64,000 nucleotides of DNA from Mangrovihabitans endophyticus (GCF_014646155.1 NZ_BMMX01000001.1:31100-95099), one strand, 5' to 3'; counted from the first letter of the stretch, positions 1-8,325 are shown. The notes: generated by a model not told the origin, from the letters alone. Made by a program: numbers and translations.

Positions 1-140
1 CCCGTCCCGCCCGGTCGCGCCTTGGCCGGTCGCGTCCTGGCCCGTCGCGTCCCGTCCTGGCCGGTCGCGCCCTGCCGGTCGCGCCCTGCCGGTCGCGTCC
101 CGCCCTGGCCCGTCGCGTCCCGCCCGGTCGCGCCCTGGCC
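1..140. repeat. Low-complexity GC-rich direct repeats
   Basis: Imperfect short direct repeats built from variants of CTGGCCGGTCGCGCC run from the window edge to the first inverted-repeat element. An open frame runs through it, but the predicted product is only Arg/Pro/Ala/Val-rich repeats with no recognisable domain, so I read it as non-coding. Similar low-complexity tracts flank the other copies of the 70-bp element in this window. Confidence 0.6.
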
Positions 141-141
141 G

Positions 142-213
142 TCGATCTTGAAGATTCGGTGCCCTTTCTGGGTTGGCATAACCGACTTGTCCGACCGCGA
201 TGTTCAAGATCGA
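142..213 (-). repeat. Intergenic 72-bp inverted-repeat element, copy A
   Basis: Ends are a perfect 11-bp inverted repeat, TCGATCTTGAA at 142-152 and TTCAAGATCGA at 203-213. The internal block CCGACTTGTCCGACC is the reverse complement of the block found in the other copies, so this copy is inverted relative to them. No coding potential. It looks like a small non-autonomous REP or MITE-like family. Confidence 0.7.
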
Positions 214-235
214 TGCGGCGTCACGCCGCTAGCCC

Positions 236-300
236 GCCGATCTTGGACTCTGTGGTCGGACAGGTCGGAAATGCCATGTCGAGTCGGTCACCTCGACTTC
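236..300 (+). repeat. Intergenic inverted-repeat element, copy B (degenerate)
   Basis: Begins GCCGATCTTGGACTC and carries the shared internal block GGTCGGACAGGTCGG, but its right end lacks the CAAGATCG terminus. It lies about 25 bp from copy A in opposite orientation. Interpreted as a decayed copy of the same element. Confidence 0.5.
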
Positions 301-940
301 GCCGTCGTGCTGGTCCGTGTGATCCGTGACCGGTAGGCCGGCCGTCGGCGGCCGGACCGCCCACGGCGCGGCGTCCAGCCGTCGCGGTTGGCCGACTCGG
401 CCTGCCCTGACCCGCCCGGCCGTTGCTGGTGGTTGTCAGCCTGGGCCCGGGTACCCGCCCGGCCGTAGCTCGTGGTTGTCACCCTGGCTCGGGTATTGCT
501 CGGCCGTTGCTGGTGGCTGCCGTCTTCTGGTCGGCCGTAGTGCAGGGCTGTCACGCGAGGCGCATGACGTCCGGGAACGACGGCCGAGCGCGCGATGACA
601 GCCGTCGGCTACGGCCAGACCTCGCCGCGGGCGCCCGCGTACGTCGGCGAACCTCCTCGGGCACCGCCCCCGCGGCCACGCCGCCCACCGCCCCGCCGCC
701 ACCGAAGCCGACAAAACAGATATGAGGCGTGAACCGGGTCGGCGTCGACCTCGGGGCTTCCGGGAGGAACTGGCCAAAGTCGAGGGGCACCCGGTCTGCC
801 CTCCGGTTGCCATTGGCTTCGTATGTGTTCGAGCGTGGCCGAAGGGCTGACCCGCGTCCTCCAAGGTCGTCTTTACCCCTTCTGAGCTGCGCGAACGTTG
901 GCGTTGCGTTTTTGTCGGAGGTGAGTGCTAGTCTCTGGGT
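301..940. other. Gene-free stretch upstream of the SOS promoter
   Basis: No frame here looks like a real gene: the ORFs are Arg/Pro-rich, lack domains and overlap on both strands. It contains imperfect repeats starting at about 417, 460, 501 and 532, each opening CGGCCGT and followed in most copies by a GTGGTTGTCA-like block, with spacing shrinking from 43 to 31 bp. From about 720 the sequence becomes less GC-biased and leads into the SOS box. No tRNA or other RNA gene was recognised. Confidence 0.5.
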
Positions 941-944
941 AGTT

Positions 945-960
945 AGAACGAGTGTTCGAT
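945..960 (+). promoter_or_regulatory. LexA-type SOS box of the mutasome operon
   Basis: The core GAAC-GAGT-GTTC at 946-957 matches the actinobacterial LexA palindrome TCGAAC-N4-GTTCGA, with a perfect right half (GTTCGA, 954-959) and one mismatch in the left half. A second perfect left half-site TCGAAC follows at 965-970 but is paired with a poor right half. The box lies upstream of HEPN-imuA-imuB-dnaE2, genes of a kind known to be LexA-controlled in mycobacteria. Exact -35/-10 boxes are uncertain; TAGTCT at 929 or TAACGA at 979 could serve as -10. Confidence 0.75.
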
Positions 961-1088
961 TGATTCGAACCTTCGTGCTAACGATCCGGGAGTGGCGATT
1001 CGCGGCGCAGCTCCCGGGTGCGGCACCCGCGAAGCGCCGCAGACGAGGCTCGGATTTTCGCGGATCCGGGCCTGTGCACCAGGCAGGA

Positions 1089-1130
1089 CCGTCGTCCGCC
1101 GCCCTTTGACCCCCGGGCGGCGGACGACGG
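1089..1130 (+). terminator. Strong hairpin in the mutasome leader
   Basis: A perfect 16-bp stem, CCGTCGTCCGCCGCCC at 1089-1104 with its complement at 1115-1130, encloses a 10-nt loop. No U-tract follows. It lies between the SOS box and the first gene, in an approximately 300-nt leader with no gene of its own. It could be a terminator for upstream transcription, an attenuator, or an mRNA-stabilising structure; the sequence alone does not decide. Confidence 0.5.
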
Positions 1131-1283
1131 ACCCGCCGGCTGGCCCGGCCGGGCGTGGCGTGGGGAAGCTCTGCGCCCGGCCGGCAAGCCTCAGCCGTTT
1201 TCGGCATCCCCGCTGTGTCTTCCTCCGCAGCGGATCGGTTCGACCCGGCACGTCGGATACGACACACGCGAGGAGACATGACC

Positions 1284-1802
1284 ATGGCGAGCAACACGGC
1301 GCACGCGCCGACCGCTGCTGCCCTCATTCCCGGGCCCGACGCGCCCACGGTGCCGGCGCACATGCTGCCGCACCGCACTCCCGCCCAACTGCTGACCATC
1401 GCTCACCAGGGCTTGGCCGAGGCGGCGCAGACCGGTCCCGACGGCCTGCGTTATGCGACCGCCCATCTGGCTGCCCTGCGCGCGGCGGCCGCGGTCCTCG
1501 CCGCCCGTGCCCGCCCGGCTGCTCCGTCGCGCCGCAGCCGGGTGACCAGCGCATGGTCCCTGCTCGTCATGGTCGCTCCCGAGTTCAGTGAGTGGGCGAG
1601 CTACTTCGCCCTGGGTGCGGGCAAGCGCGCTGCCGCGGAGGCCGGCATCCCCCGCGTGGTGAGCCCTCGCGAGGCGGATGACCTGCTCCGAGCGGCGGAG
1701 CAGTTCGTCTCGGTGGTCGAGTCGGCGCTGGGGTTGAGCTACCAGCCGCCACTGGACCACACGATGAGCCTGCCCGCGCAACGAGCCCCAGCAGCGGCGT
1801 AA
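1284..1802 (+). CDS. SAV_6107-like HEPN domain protein
   Basis: A 172-residue, Ala-rich, mostly helical protein resembling the SAV_6107 family of HEPN proteins often found just upstream of imuA/imuB/dnaE2 in actinobacteria. HEPN folds are helical bundles and some are RNases, but I cannot point to a certain catalytic Rx4-6H motif, so enzyme activity is not claimed. ATG 1284 is chosen because GAGGAG at 1270-1275 sits 8 nt upstream; the in-frame ATG at 1278 is too close to that site. It is the first gene after the SOS box, implying co-regulation with the mutasome. Its role in mutagenesis is unproven. Confidence 0.7.
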   Translation: MASNTAHAPTAAALIPGPDAPTVPAHMLPHRTPAQLLTIAHQGLAEAAQTGPDGLRYATAHLAALRAAAAVLAARARPAAPSRRSRVTSAWSLLVMVAPEFSEWASYFALGAGKRAAAEAGIPRVVSPREADDLLRAAEQFVSVVESALGLSYQPPLDHTMSLPAQRAPAAA

Positions 1803-1896
1803 GGGCAGCGATACCAGCCGGACACGGAGGCGGACTGGCTGGCAGGCACGAGGCCCGGAGTGCCGCTCGTGCGGAAATGGCGACAGGAGCAACACC

Positions 1897-2796
1897 ATGG
1901 CGGGGCGGATGATCAACGGGGCCGCCGCGCTGGCCGAAATGATCCGGACGGCCGAGGAAACCACCGAAGCCGGCTTGCGCCGGGTGCTGCCTGTGGCGCC
2001 CGAGTTGAGCGGACTGCTTCCCGGACGGGGCCTGCGGCGGGGGAGCACCGTGGCGGTGGCGGTCGGCCGGGCCGCTCCGGCGAGCGGCGGGACCTCGCTG
2101 CTGCTGGCGTTGCTGTCCGCGGCATCACGTTCCGGTTCCTGGTGCGCCGTGGTCGGTGTGCCCACGCTGGGCGCGATCGCGGCCGCAGAGAGCGGCATCG
2201 CGCTCGATCGCCTCGCGCTGGTGCCCAATCCCGGCCCGGAATGGCCCACCGTGGTCGCCGCCCTCATCGACGGACTGGACATGGTGGTCGCCGCCGTTCC
2301 CGGGCCGGTCTCCGCGTCGGTGGCGAACCGGCTCGCCGCTCGCGCGCGGCAGCGGGGAAGCGTTCTGGTCCCCTTCGGACGCTGGGACGGTGCCGACGTC
2401 CGCTGGGACGGCGCCGACGTCACCCTGCAAGTGGGCCACAGCAGATGGGAGGGCCTGGGCGCGGGGCGGGGCCGGCTGCGTCGCCGTCGAGTCACCGTCC
2501 TGGCCCGCGGGCGCGGCGCGGCCGCCCGGCCGCGTGAGCTCACCGTGTGGATGCCGGGCGTCGCTGTCATGCCGGGTGCCGTCATGCCGGGCGCTGTCGT
2601 CATGCCGGGTGCTGTCATGCCGGGCGGTGCTGTCACACCGGGTGCTGTCATGCCGGGCGTCGCTATCATGCCGGGCGGCGCTGTCACACCGGGTGCTGTC
2701 ACGCCGGGCGGTGCTGTCACACCGGGTGCTGTCACGCCGGGCGGTGCTGTCACACCGCGAGTTGTCGCCTTCCCGGCGGTTCGGGGGTCGTCGTGA
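1897..2796 (+). CDS. imuA': ImuA-like RecA-fold mutasome protein
   Basis: A 299-residue protein in the position of the mycobacterial ImuA' partner of ImuB and DnaE2. The N-terminal 215 residues look like a RecA-type core: LLPGRGLRRGSTVAVAVG and then a degenerate, Gly-rich P-loop-like ASGGTSLLLALL, but no canonical GxxxxGKT, so ATP binding is doubtful. Residues 219-291 are an unusual tail of 13 tandem units, MPGAV or TPGGAV, encoded by alternating 15- and 18-bp repeats. GGAG at 1886-1889 supports the ATG. The stop overlaps the imuB GTG in a GTGA junction. Family assignment rests on context plus fold-like motifs. Confidence 0.65.
   Translation: MAGRMINGAAALAEMIRTAEETTEAGLRRVLPVAPELSGLLPGRGLRRGSTVAVAVGRAAPASGGTSLLLALLSAASRSGSWCAVVGVPTLGAIAAAESGIALDRLALVPNPGPEWPTVVAALIDGLDMVVAAVPGPVSASVANRLAARARQRGSVLVPFGRWDGADVRWDGADVTLQVGHSRWEGLGAGRGRLRRRRVTVLARGRGAAARPRELTVWMPGVAVMPGAVMPGAVVMPGAVMPGGAVTPGAVMPGVAIMPGGAVTPGAVTPGGAVTPGAVTPGGAVTPRVVAFPAVRGSS
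2551..2766 (+). repeat. In-frame minisatellite at the 3' end of imuA'
   Basis: Thirteen tandem units alternate between 15 bp (ATGCCGGGTGCTGTC) and 18 bp (ACGCCGGGCGGTGCTGTC), giving a higher-order period of 33 bp in the second half. All indels are multiples of three, so the frame stays open, which suggests selection for read-through into the imuB overlap. Near-identity of the last units implies recent expansion. Confidence 0.85.
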
Positions 2797-4727
2797 GCGC
2801 GCCGGACCTGCGGACGCTGATGCTCTGGTGCCCGGATTGGCCGGTCGTCGCGGCGGAGATCGCCGCCGGGGTGCCCGCTGCCGAGACGGTCGTGGTGCTG
2901 CACGCCAACCGGGTACTCGCCTGCTCCGAGGCCGCGCGGGCCGAAGGCGTGCGGCGTGGGCTGCGGCGGCGTGAGGCGCAACGGTTGTGCCCGCGCCTGA
3001 TCGTCGTGGAGCACGATCCGGGGCGGGATGCGGCCGCTTTCGAACCGGTGGTGGCGGCAGTCGAGGACCTGGCCGTGGGGGTGGAGATCGTCCGGCCGGG
3101 CGCGTGTGCGGTGGTCGCCCGTGGTCCGGCTCGATACTTCGGTGGAGAGGAGGCCGCCGCCGAGCGGATCGTCGAACAGGTGGCCCAGAACTGCGCGGTG
3201 GAAAGTCAGGTGGGCATTGCGGACGGCGTGTTCGCCGCCGGGCTCGCGGCGCGGGCGGGTCGCATCGTGCCGCCGGGGGAGACGCCCGGTTTCCTGGCCG
3301 CGATACCGGTCGAGGCGTTGGACCGGCCGGACCTGACCGATCTGTTACGCCGGCTCGGGGTGCAGACCCTGGGCGACTTCGCGGCGTTGCCCGACGCGGA
3401 CGTGCTGACCCGGTTCGGCCCGGACGGGGCGCTGGCGCACCGGCTGGCGGCCGGCCGGGACGATCGGCCGTTGGCGGTCCGGAAACCCCCGGTCGACTTG
3501 GACGTGTCCGACACGTACGACGAGCCGCTGGACCGCGTGGACGTGGCCGCCTTCGCCGGGCGGGTGCTGGCCGAACGTCTGCACGACGGGCTGGCGGCGC
3601 ACGGTCTCGCCTGCACCCGGCTGGGCATCGAAGCGGTCACCGCGAACGGGCAGGAACTGCACCGGGTGTGGCGGCACGACGGGTTGCTCACCCCGTCGGC
3701 CATCGCGGACCGGGTGCGCTGGCAACTGGACGGCTGGTTGACCGGAGGCCGGCGCGGCGCCCCGGCCCGGCCGACCGCGGGACTGGTGCGGCTGCGGCTG
3801 GTGCCCGACGGAGTGATCGTCCGCCTAGGACTGCAACCCGGCCTGTGGGGTGACGCGGGCGCCGAGCGGGATCGGGCGCACCGGGCACTGAGCCGGGTGC
3901 AAGGTCTGCTCGGCCCGGAGGCGGTGGTGTCCCCGGTGCTGGACGGCGGTCGCAGCGCGGACGACCAGGTGCGATATGTGCCCTGGGGCGACGAACGCTC
4001 CGCGGCCAAGGCGTCCGCGGAACGCCGCGAAGCCTATCCGGGCCCGGCGAGCGTCCCGGTCGCGGCGATCACCACGGATCCGCTGCGTACCGTCCCCCCG
4101 ATTCCGCCCCCAGACGGCGCACCGATGCCGGACCCGCCGCCGGGAGCCGTGCGTCCGGCGGGGGAAGCCGCGGAGCCGGTCCCGCCCGCGACACGGTTGC
4201 GGATCGTTGCAGGGCGCGGTTCGCCGGTTCCGGTACGCCGCAAGCGCCCCGCCCTGCACCCGATCGCCGGTGGCGCCGAGGGGCCCGGTGGCGACGGCGC
4301 GCCGTCAGGTGGTGCCGGGCCGGAGGGGGACGGGCTGCCCGGTGCCGGGTCGCAGCGGTCCCGGCGGTCGAGTCGTCGGGCCGGGACGCCGCCGGCGTCG
4401 CCGCCGTGGCCGGGACGGCTTCCCCGCCCGGCGCCCGCGGTGGTGCTGGACCAGCCGATGGCGGCCGTGGTGACGGACGCGGCCGGCGTGCTGGTCGGGG
4501 TGAGCGCCCGGTTGGAGCTCAGCGGGATACCGGCCCGGCTCGTCATCGACCGGGCCGCCCCGGTCGAGATTGCGGGCTGGGCCGGGCCGTGGCCGGTCGA
4601 CGAGCGGTGGTGGGCGCCGGCCGAGGCGCGGCGGCGGGCACGCTTCCAGGTCGCCCTCGCCGACGGCCGTGCGTTTCTGCTGTCGCTGGCCGACGGCCAC
4701 TGGCGAGTGGAGGCCGTCTATGACTGA
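2793..4727 (+). CDS. imuB: ImuB: catalytically inactive Y-family polymerase
   Basis: A 644-residue Y-family DNA polymerase homologue. The palm motifs needed for catalysis are missing: LMLWCPDWPV replaces the HxDMDxFF motif and VEIVRPGACAV replaces the SxDEAFLD motif, as expected for ImuB, which acts as an adaptor tying DnaE2 to the beta clamp. QPGLWG at residues 348-353 resembles the clamp-binding motif of mycobacterial ImuB. A Pro/Gly-rich linker covers about residues 430-560, followed by a conserved C-terminal domain. The GTG start at 2793 overlaps the imuA' stop. An in-frame ORF extends upstream through the repeats, but VSAPDLRTLMLW is the natural N-terminus. Expected to be SOS-induced. 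Confidence 0.85.
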   Translation: MSAPDLRTLMLWCPDWPVVAAEIAAGVPAAETVVVLHANRVLACSEAARAEGVRRGLRRREAQRLCPRLIVVEHDPGRDAAAFEPVVAAVEDLAVGVEIVRPGACAVVARGPARYFGGEEAAAERIVEQVAQNCAVESQVGIADGVFAAGLAARAGRIVPPGETPGFLAAIPVEALDRPDLTDLLRRLGVQTLGDFAALPDADVLTRFGPDGALAHRLAAGRDDRPLAVRKPPVDLDVSDTYDEPLDRVDVAAFAGRVLAERLHDGLAAHGLACTRLGIEAVTANGQELHRVWRHDGLLTPSAIADRVRWQLDGWLTGGRRGAPARPTAGLVRLRLVPDGVIVRLGLQPGLWGDAGAERDRAHRALSRVQGLLGPEAVVSPVLDGGRSADDQVRYVPWGDERSAAKASAERREAYPGPASVPVAAITTDPLRTVPPIPPPDGAPMPDPPPGAVRPAGEAAEPVPPATRLRIVAGRGSPVPVRRKRPALHPIAGGAEGPGGDGAPSGGAGPEGDGLPGAGSQRSRRSSRRAGTPPASPPWPGRLPRPAPAVVLDQPMAAVVTDAAGVLVGVSARLELSGIPARLVIDRAAPVEIAGWAGPWPVDERWWAPAEARRRARFQVALADGRAFLLSLADGHWRVEAVYD

Positions 4728-4839
4728 GGCGTCGGTGCCGGATGGGCCGGTGCCGGACGGGCCGGTGCCGGACGGGTCGGTGCCGGACAGGCCGGCGCCC
4801 GGGGCATCGGTGGCCGGGGGCGGTGAGGAGCGGCGGTGA
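4720..4839 (+). CDS. 39-residue VPDGP-repeat ORF bridging imuB and dnaE2
   Basis: This short frame starts with an ATG overlapping the imuB stop by 8 nt and ends with a TGA overlapping the dnaE2 GTG (GTGA). The product is MTEASVPDGP followed by further VPDGx units and an Arg-rich end, with no known domain. The arrangement is what translational coupling would look like: ribosomes leaving imuB could read this frame and re-initiate at dnaE2. It could equally be chance in a repeat-filled 108-bp gap, since dnaE2 has its own GAGGAG site inside it. Codon periodicity and conservation were not tested. Confidence 0.35.
   Translation: MTEASVPDGPVPDGPVPDGSVPDRPAPGASVAGGGEERR
4735..4800 (+). repeat. 15-bp tandem repeat between imuB and dnaE2
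   Basis: About four copies of GTGCCGGACGGGCCG with single-base changes fill most of the imuB-dnaE2 gap. In the bridging frame they encode VPDGP. This is the second of three adjacent repeat tracts in the mutasome operon. Confidence 0.8.
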
Positions 4840-7800
4840 GTTTCCACAACCCCCGGATCTCGTGGTCCCGGCTGGAAAGCGCGCTGTCCGGCCCGGACCA
4901 GCAGGCCAGCGGCCCAGGCGACCAGAGCGGCCCAGGCGGACAGAGCGGCCCAGGAGACCAGAGCAGCCGGGACGGCTGGCCGCGTCCGCTCGCGCCGGGC
5001 CAGCGGTACACGGTCGACCCGCTCGCGGTGGACGGGGACGGCGGGGACTCGCCCGCCTGGAGCCGCAAACGACAACCCTATGCGGCGCCCGGCCTGGTCC
5101 GTTCCGTCGGCGAGGTGGCGTACGCGGAACTGCACAGCCACAGCAACTTCAGCTTCCTGGACGGCGCCAGCCACCCGGAGGAACTCGCCGAAGAGGCCGC
5201 CCGGCTGGGGCTCACCGCGCTGGCCGTGACCGACCACGACGGGTTCTACGGCGTGGTCCGGTTCTCCCAGGCCGCACGGGAGCTGGACCTGCCCACGGTC
5301 TTCGGCGCCGAGCTGTCGCTCGACCTCACCATGCCGCAGAACGGCGAGCCGGATCCGCAGGGCCGGCATCTGCTGGCGCTGGCGCACGGGCCGGAGGGGT
5401 ACGCGCGGCTGGCCCGCACCGTCGCCCGTGGACAGTTACGCGGTGGGGAGAAGGGCAAGCCGCAGTACGGGGATCTGGAGGAGATCGCCGCGGTGCTGCG
5501 CGACCACGTGCTGATCCTCACCGGCTGCCGCAAGGGTGTGGTCCCGTACGCGCTGGCGGCCGAGGGGGTGCCCGGCGCGGCACGGGAGCTGGACCGGCTG
5601 ATCGCCCTGTTCGGGCGCGGCAACGTCGCGGTGGAGCTGACCGATCATGGTGACCCGTACGACGACGACCGCAACGACGCGCTGGCGGCGCTGGCGGGCA
5701 GCCGGGGACTGGAGGTGGTGGCGACCAACAACGTGCACTACGCGGTGCCGGCGCGGCGGAAGCTGGCCACCGCGCTGGCCGCCGTGCGGGCCCGGCGCAG
5801 CCTGGACGAGATGGACGGCTGGCTGCCCGCGGCGGGCGCCGCGCATCTGCGCAGCGGCGCGGAGATGGCCCGCCGGTTCGCCGCGTACCCGTCCGCGGTG
5901 CCCAACGCCGCCATGTTCGGCGAGGACCTGGCCTTCGACCTGAACCTGGTGGCGCCCCGGCTGCCCGACTATCCGGTGCCGGCCGGGCACACCGAGATGA
6001 CCTGGCTGCGGGAGCTGACCCTGCGTGGCGCCCGGGAACGCTACGGGCCGCGGCAGGCGCACCCCCGAGCGTACGAGCAGATCGATCGCGAGCTGCGGAT
6101 GATCGAGGAGCTGGACTTTCCCGGCTACTTCCTGGTCGTCTACGACATCGTCGACTTCTGCCGCCGGGAACGCGTCTACTGCCAGGGCCGCGGGTCGGCG
6201 GCGAACTCGGCGGTCTGCTACGCGCTGTGGATCACCAACGTCGACGCGGTCGAGTACGACCTGCTCTTCGAACGGTTCCTGGCACCGGAACGGGACGGCC
6301 CGCCGGACATCGACGTGGACATCGAGTCGGATCGGCGCGAAGAGGTCATCCAGTACGTGTACCGCAAGTACGGGCGGGAGCACACCGCTCAGGTCGCCAA
6401 CGTCATCTCGTACCGGCCGCGTTCGGCCGTCCGGGACATGGCCAAGGCCTTCGGCTTCGCACCCGGCCAGCAGGATGCCTGGAGCAAGCAGATCGACCGC
6501 TGGGGGAGTGTCGCGGCGATCGACGCGGAGGACATCCCCGAGCAGGTGGTGCACTTCGCGAACGCGGTGCAGAACTTCCCTCGCCACCTGGGCATCCATT
6601 CCGGCGGCATGGTGATCTGCGACCGCCCGATCATCGAGGTGTGCCCGGTGGAGTGGGGGCGGATGCCGGGACGGACCGTGTTGCAGTGGGACAAGGACGA
6701 CTGCGCGGCCATCGAGCTGGTCAAGTTCGACCTGCTGGGACTGGGCATGCTGTCCGCGCTGCATTACGCGTACGACCTGATCGAGTCCGACCTGGACATC
6801 AGCGCCATGCGCCTGGACGATCCGGAGGTCTACGCGATGCTGTGCCGAGCCGACTCGATCGGGGTGTTCCAGGTGGAGAGCCGCGCGCAGATGGCCACCC
6901 TGCCGCGGCTCAAACCGGAACGCTTCTACGACCTGGTGGTCGAGGTGGCGCTGATCCGGCCGGGACCGATCCAGGGCGGCTCGGTGCATCCGTTCATCCG
7001 GCGCAAGAACGGCCGCGAGCCGGTGACCTACCCGCACCCGTTGATGCGGGGCGCGCTGGAGAAGACGCTGGGCGTGCCGCTGTTCCAGGAGCAGCTCATG
7101 CAACTGGCGATCGACGTGGCCGGGTTCGATCCGGCCGAGGCGGATCAACTGCGCCGGGCGATGGGGTCCAAACGGTCGGCGGAGAAGATGGAACGGATCA
7201 AGAGCCGCCTGTACGCCGGGATGGCCGACCGTGGCATCACCGGCGAACTGGCCGACGACCTGTTCGTCAAGCTGTCCGCGTTCGCCAGCTACGGGTTCCC
7301 GGAGAGCCACGCGATGAGCTTCGCCTATCTGGTGTACGCGAGCGCCTGGCTCAAGCGGTACCACCCGGCGGCGTTCTGCGCGGCGCTGCTGAACGCCCAG
7401 CCGATGGGCTTCTATTCGCCGCAGTCGCTTGTCGACGACGCCCGTCGGCATGGGGTGGAGGTGCGCCGCCCGGACATCAACGCCAGCGACGCGGCGGCCA
7501 CCCTGGAATCGACCGCGCGGACCCGGTGGGGCGCCCCGGCGGGGGAGCCGCCGCACGCCTGGGGGCTGGGCGGTCCGGCGGTGCGGATGGGGTTGTCGAG
7601 CGTGCGCACCCTCGGAGCCGACCTGGCCGGGGAGATCGAGCGGGAACGCCGCGCCCATGGCCCGTACCGGGACCTGTCCGACCTGGCCCGGCGGACCGGG
7701 TGCCGCGGCACCCACCTGGAGGCGCTGGCGACCGCGGACGCCTTCGCGAGCTTCGGGCTGAGCCGGCGTGAGGCGCTGTGGGCGGCCGGCGCCGCGGCGC

Positions 7801-8276
7801 AGGACAAACCGGACCGGTTGCCGGGCACCGCGGTGCGTGCCGACGCGCCTGCCCTGCCCGGCCTGGCGGACGTGGACCGCCTGGTGGCGGACGTCTGGGC
7901 CACCGGGCTGTCCCCGGACGCTCACCCGGCGCAGTTCCTGCGCGACCAACTGGACCGTGCCGGGGCGCTGCCGATCGCCCGCCTCGGCCGGGTCGAGGCG
8001 GGAACCCGGATCCGGGTGGGCGGCATCGTCACCCACCGGCAGCGGCCGGCCACCGCGGGCGGGGTCACGTTCGTCAACCTGGAGGACGAGACAGGGATGC
8101 TCAACGTGACCTGCTCGCCGGGACTGTGGCAGAAGTACCGGCGGGTGGCCCGGACCAGCGCGGCGCTGGTGGTGCGGGGGCGGCTGGAGAAGGCCGAGGG
8201 CGTGCTGAACCTGGTGGCGGACCGGTTGACGGCGCTCACCCCGCCGATCAGTCCGGCATCCCGCGACTTCCGCTGA
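4836..8276 (+). CDS. dnaE2: Error-prone DNA polymerase III alpha subunit DnaE2
   Basis: A 1146-residue C-family polymerase, the catalytic partner in SOS translesion synthesis with ImuA' and ImuB. The order is: a disordered N-terminus (about 80 residues) with three GPGxQS repeats, a PHP domain beginning YAELHSHSNFSFLDGASH, the palm with catalytic PDIDVDIE (Asp 491, 493, 495), fingers and helix-hairpin-helix regions, and a C-terminal OB fold (RIRVGGIVTHRQRP). The C-terminus ends after the OB fold, as in DnaE2, without the tau-binding extension of DnaE1. GTG 4836 is preceded by GAGGAG 5 nt upstream. The assignment is firm from length, motifs and neighbours. Confidence 0.93.
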   Translation: MSFHNPRISWSRLESALSGPDQQASGPGDQSGPGGQSGPGDQSSRDGWPRPLAPGQRYTVDPLAVDGDGGDSPAWSRKRQPYAAPGLVRSVGEVAYAELHSHSNFSFLDGASHPEELAEEAARLGLTALAVTDHDGFYGVVRFSQAARELDLPTVFGAELSLDLTMPQNGEPDPQGRHLLALAHGPEGYARLARTVARGQLRGGEKGKPQYGDLEEIAAVLRDHVLILTGCRKGVVPYALAAEGVPGAARELDRLIALFGRGNVAVELTDHGDPYDDDRNDALAALAGSRGLEVVATNNVHYAVPARRKLATALAAVRARRSLDEMDGWLPAAGAAHLRSGAEMARRFAAYPSAVPNAAMFGEDLAFDLNLVAPRLPDYPVPAGHTEMTWLRELTLRGARERYGPRQAHPRAYEQIDRELRMIEELDFPGYFLVVYDIVDFCRRERVYCQGRGSAANSAVCYALWITNVDAVEYDLLFERFLAPERDGPPDIDVDIESDRREEVIQYVYRKYGREHTAQVANVISYRPRSAVRDMAKAFGFAPGQQDAWSKQIDRWGSVAAIDAEDIPEQVVHFANAVQNFPRHLGIHSGGMVICDRPIIEVCPVEWGRMPGRTVLQWDKDDCAAIELVKFDLLGLGMLSALHYAYDLIESDLDISAMRLDDPEVYAMLCRADSIGVFQVESRAQMATLPRLKPERFYDLVVEVALIRPGPIQGGSVHPFIRRKNGREPVTYPHPLMRGALEKTLGVPLFQEQLMQLAIDVAGFDPAEADQLRRAMGSKRSAEKMERIKSRLYAGMADRGITGELADDLFVKLSAFASYGFPESHAMSFAYLVYASAWLKRYHPAAFCAALLNAQPMGFYSPQSLVDDARRHGVEVRRPDINASDAAATLESTARTRWGAPAGEPPHAWGLGGPAVRMGLSSVRTLGADLAGEIERERRAHGPYRDLSDLARRTGCRGTHLEALATADAFASFGLSRREALWAAGAAAQDKPDRLPGTAVRADAPALPGLADVDRLVADVWATGLSPDAHPAQFLRDQLDRAGALPIARLGRVEAGTRIRVGGIVTHRQRPATAGGVTFVNLEDETGMLNVTCSPGLWQKYRRVARTSAALVVRGRLEKAEGVLNLVADRLTALTPPISPASRDFR
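4911..4964 (+). repeat. 18-bp tandem repeat in the dnaE2 N-terminal coding region
   Basis: Three consecutive copies of GGCCCAGGCGACCAGAGC with one or two substitutions each encode GPGDQS repeats in the disordered segment ahead of the PHP domain. Confidence 0.85.
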
Positions 8277-8313
8277 CGTCGCCCACCGATCCCTCGCCCG
8301 CCCCGGTGACCGA

Positions 8314-8319
8314 TACGCT
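8314..8319 (+). promoter_or_regulatory. -10 element for leaderless methyltransferase mRNA
   Basis: TACGCT lies exactly at -12 to -7 relative to the GTG at 8326, the geometry of actinobacterial leaderless promoters. No Shine-Dalgarno site precedes that GTG. It suggests that the methyltransferase is transcribed separately from the SOS mutasome operon. Confidence 0.5.
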
Positions 8320-8325
8320 GCGGTT

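Noticed and set aside
22..336. 104-residue plus-strand ORF at the window start
   Set aside because: It runs through GC-rich tandem repeats and inverted-repeat element A, and encodes only Pro/Arg/Val repeats.
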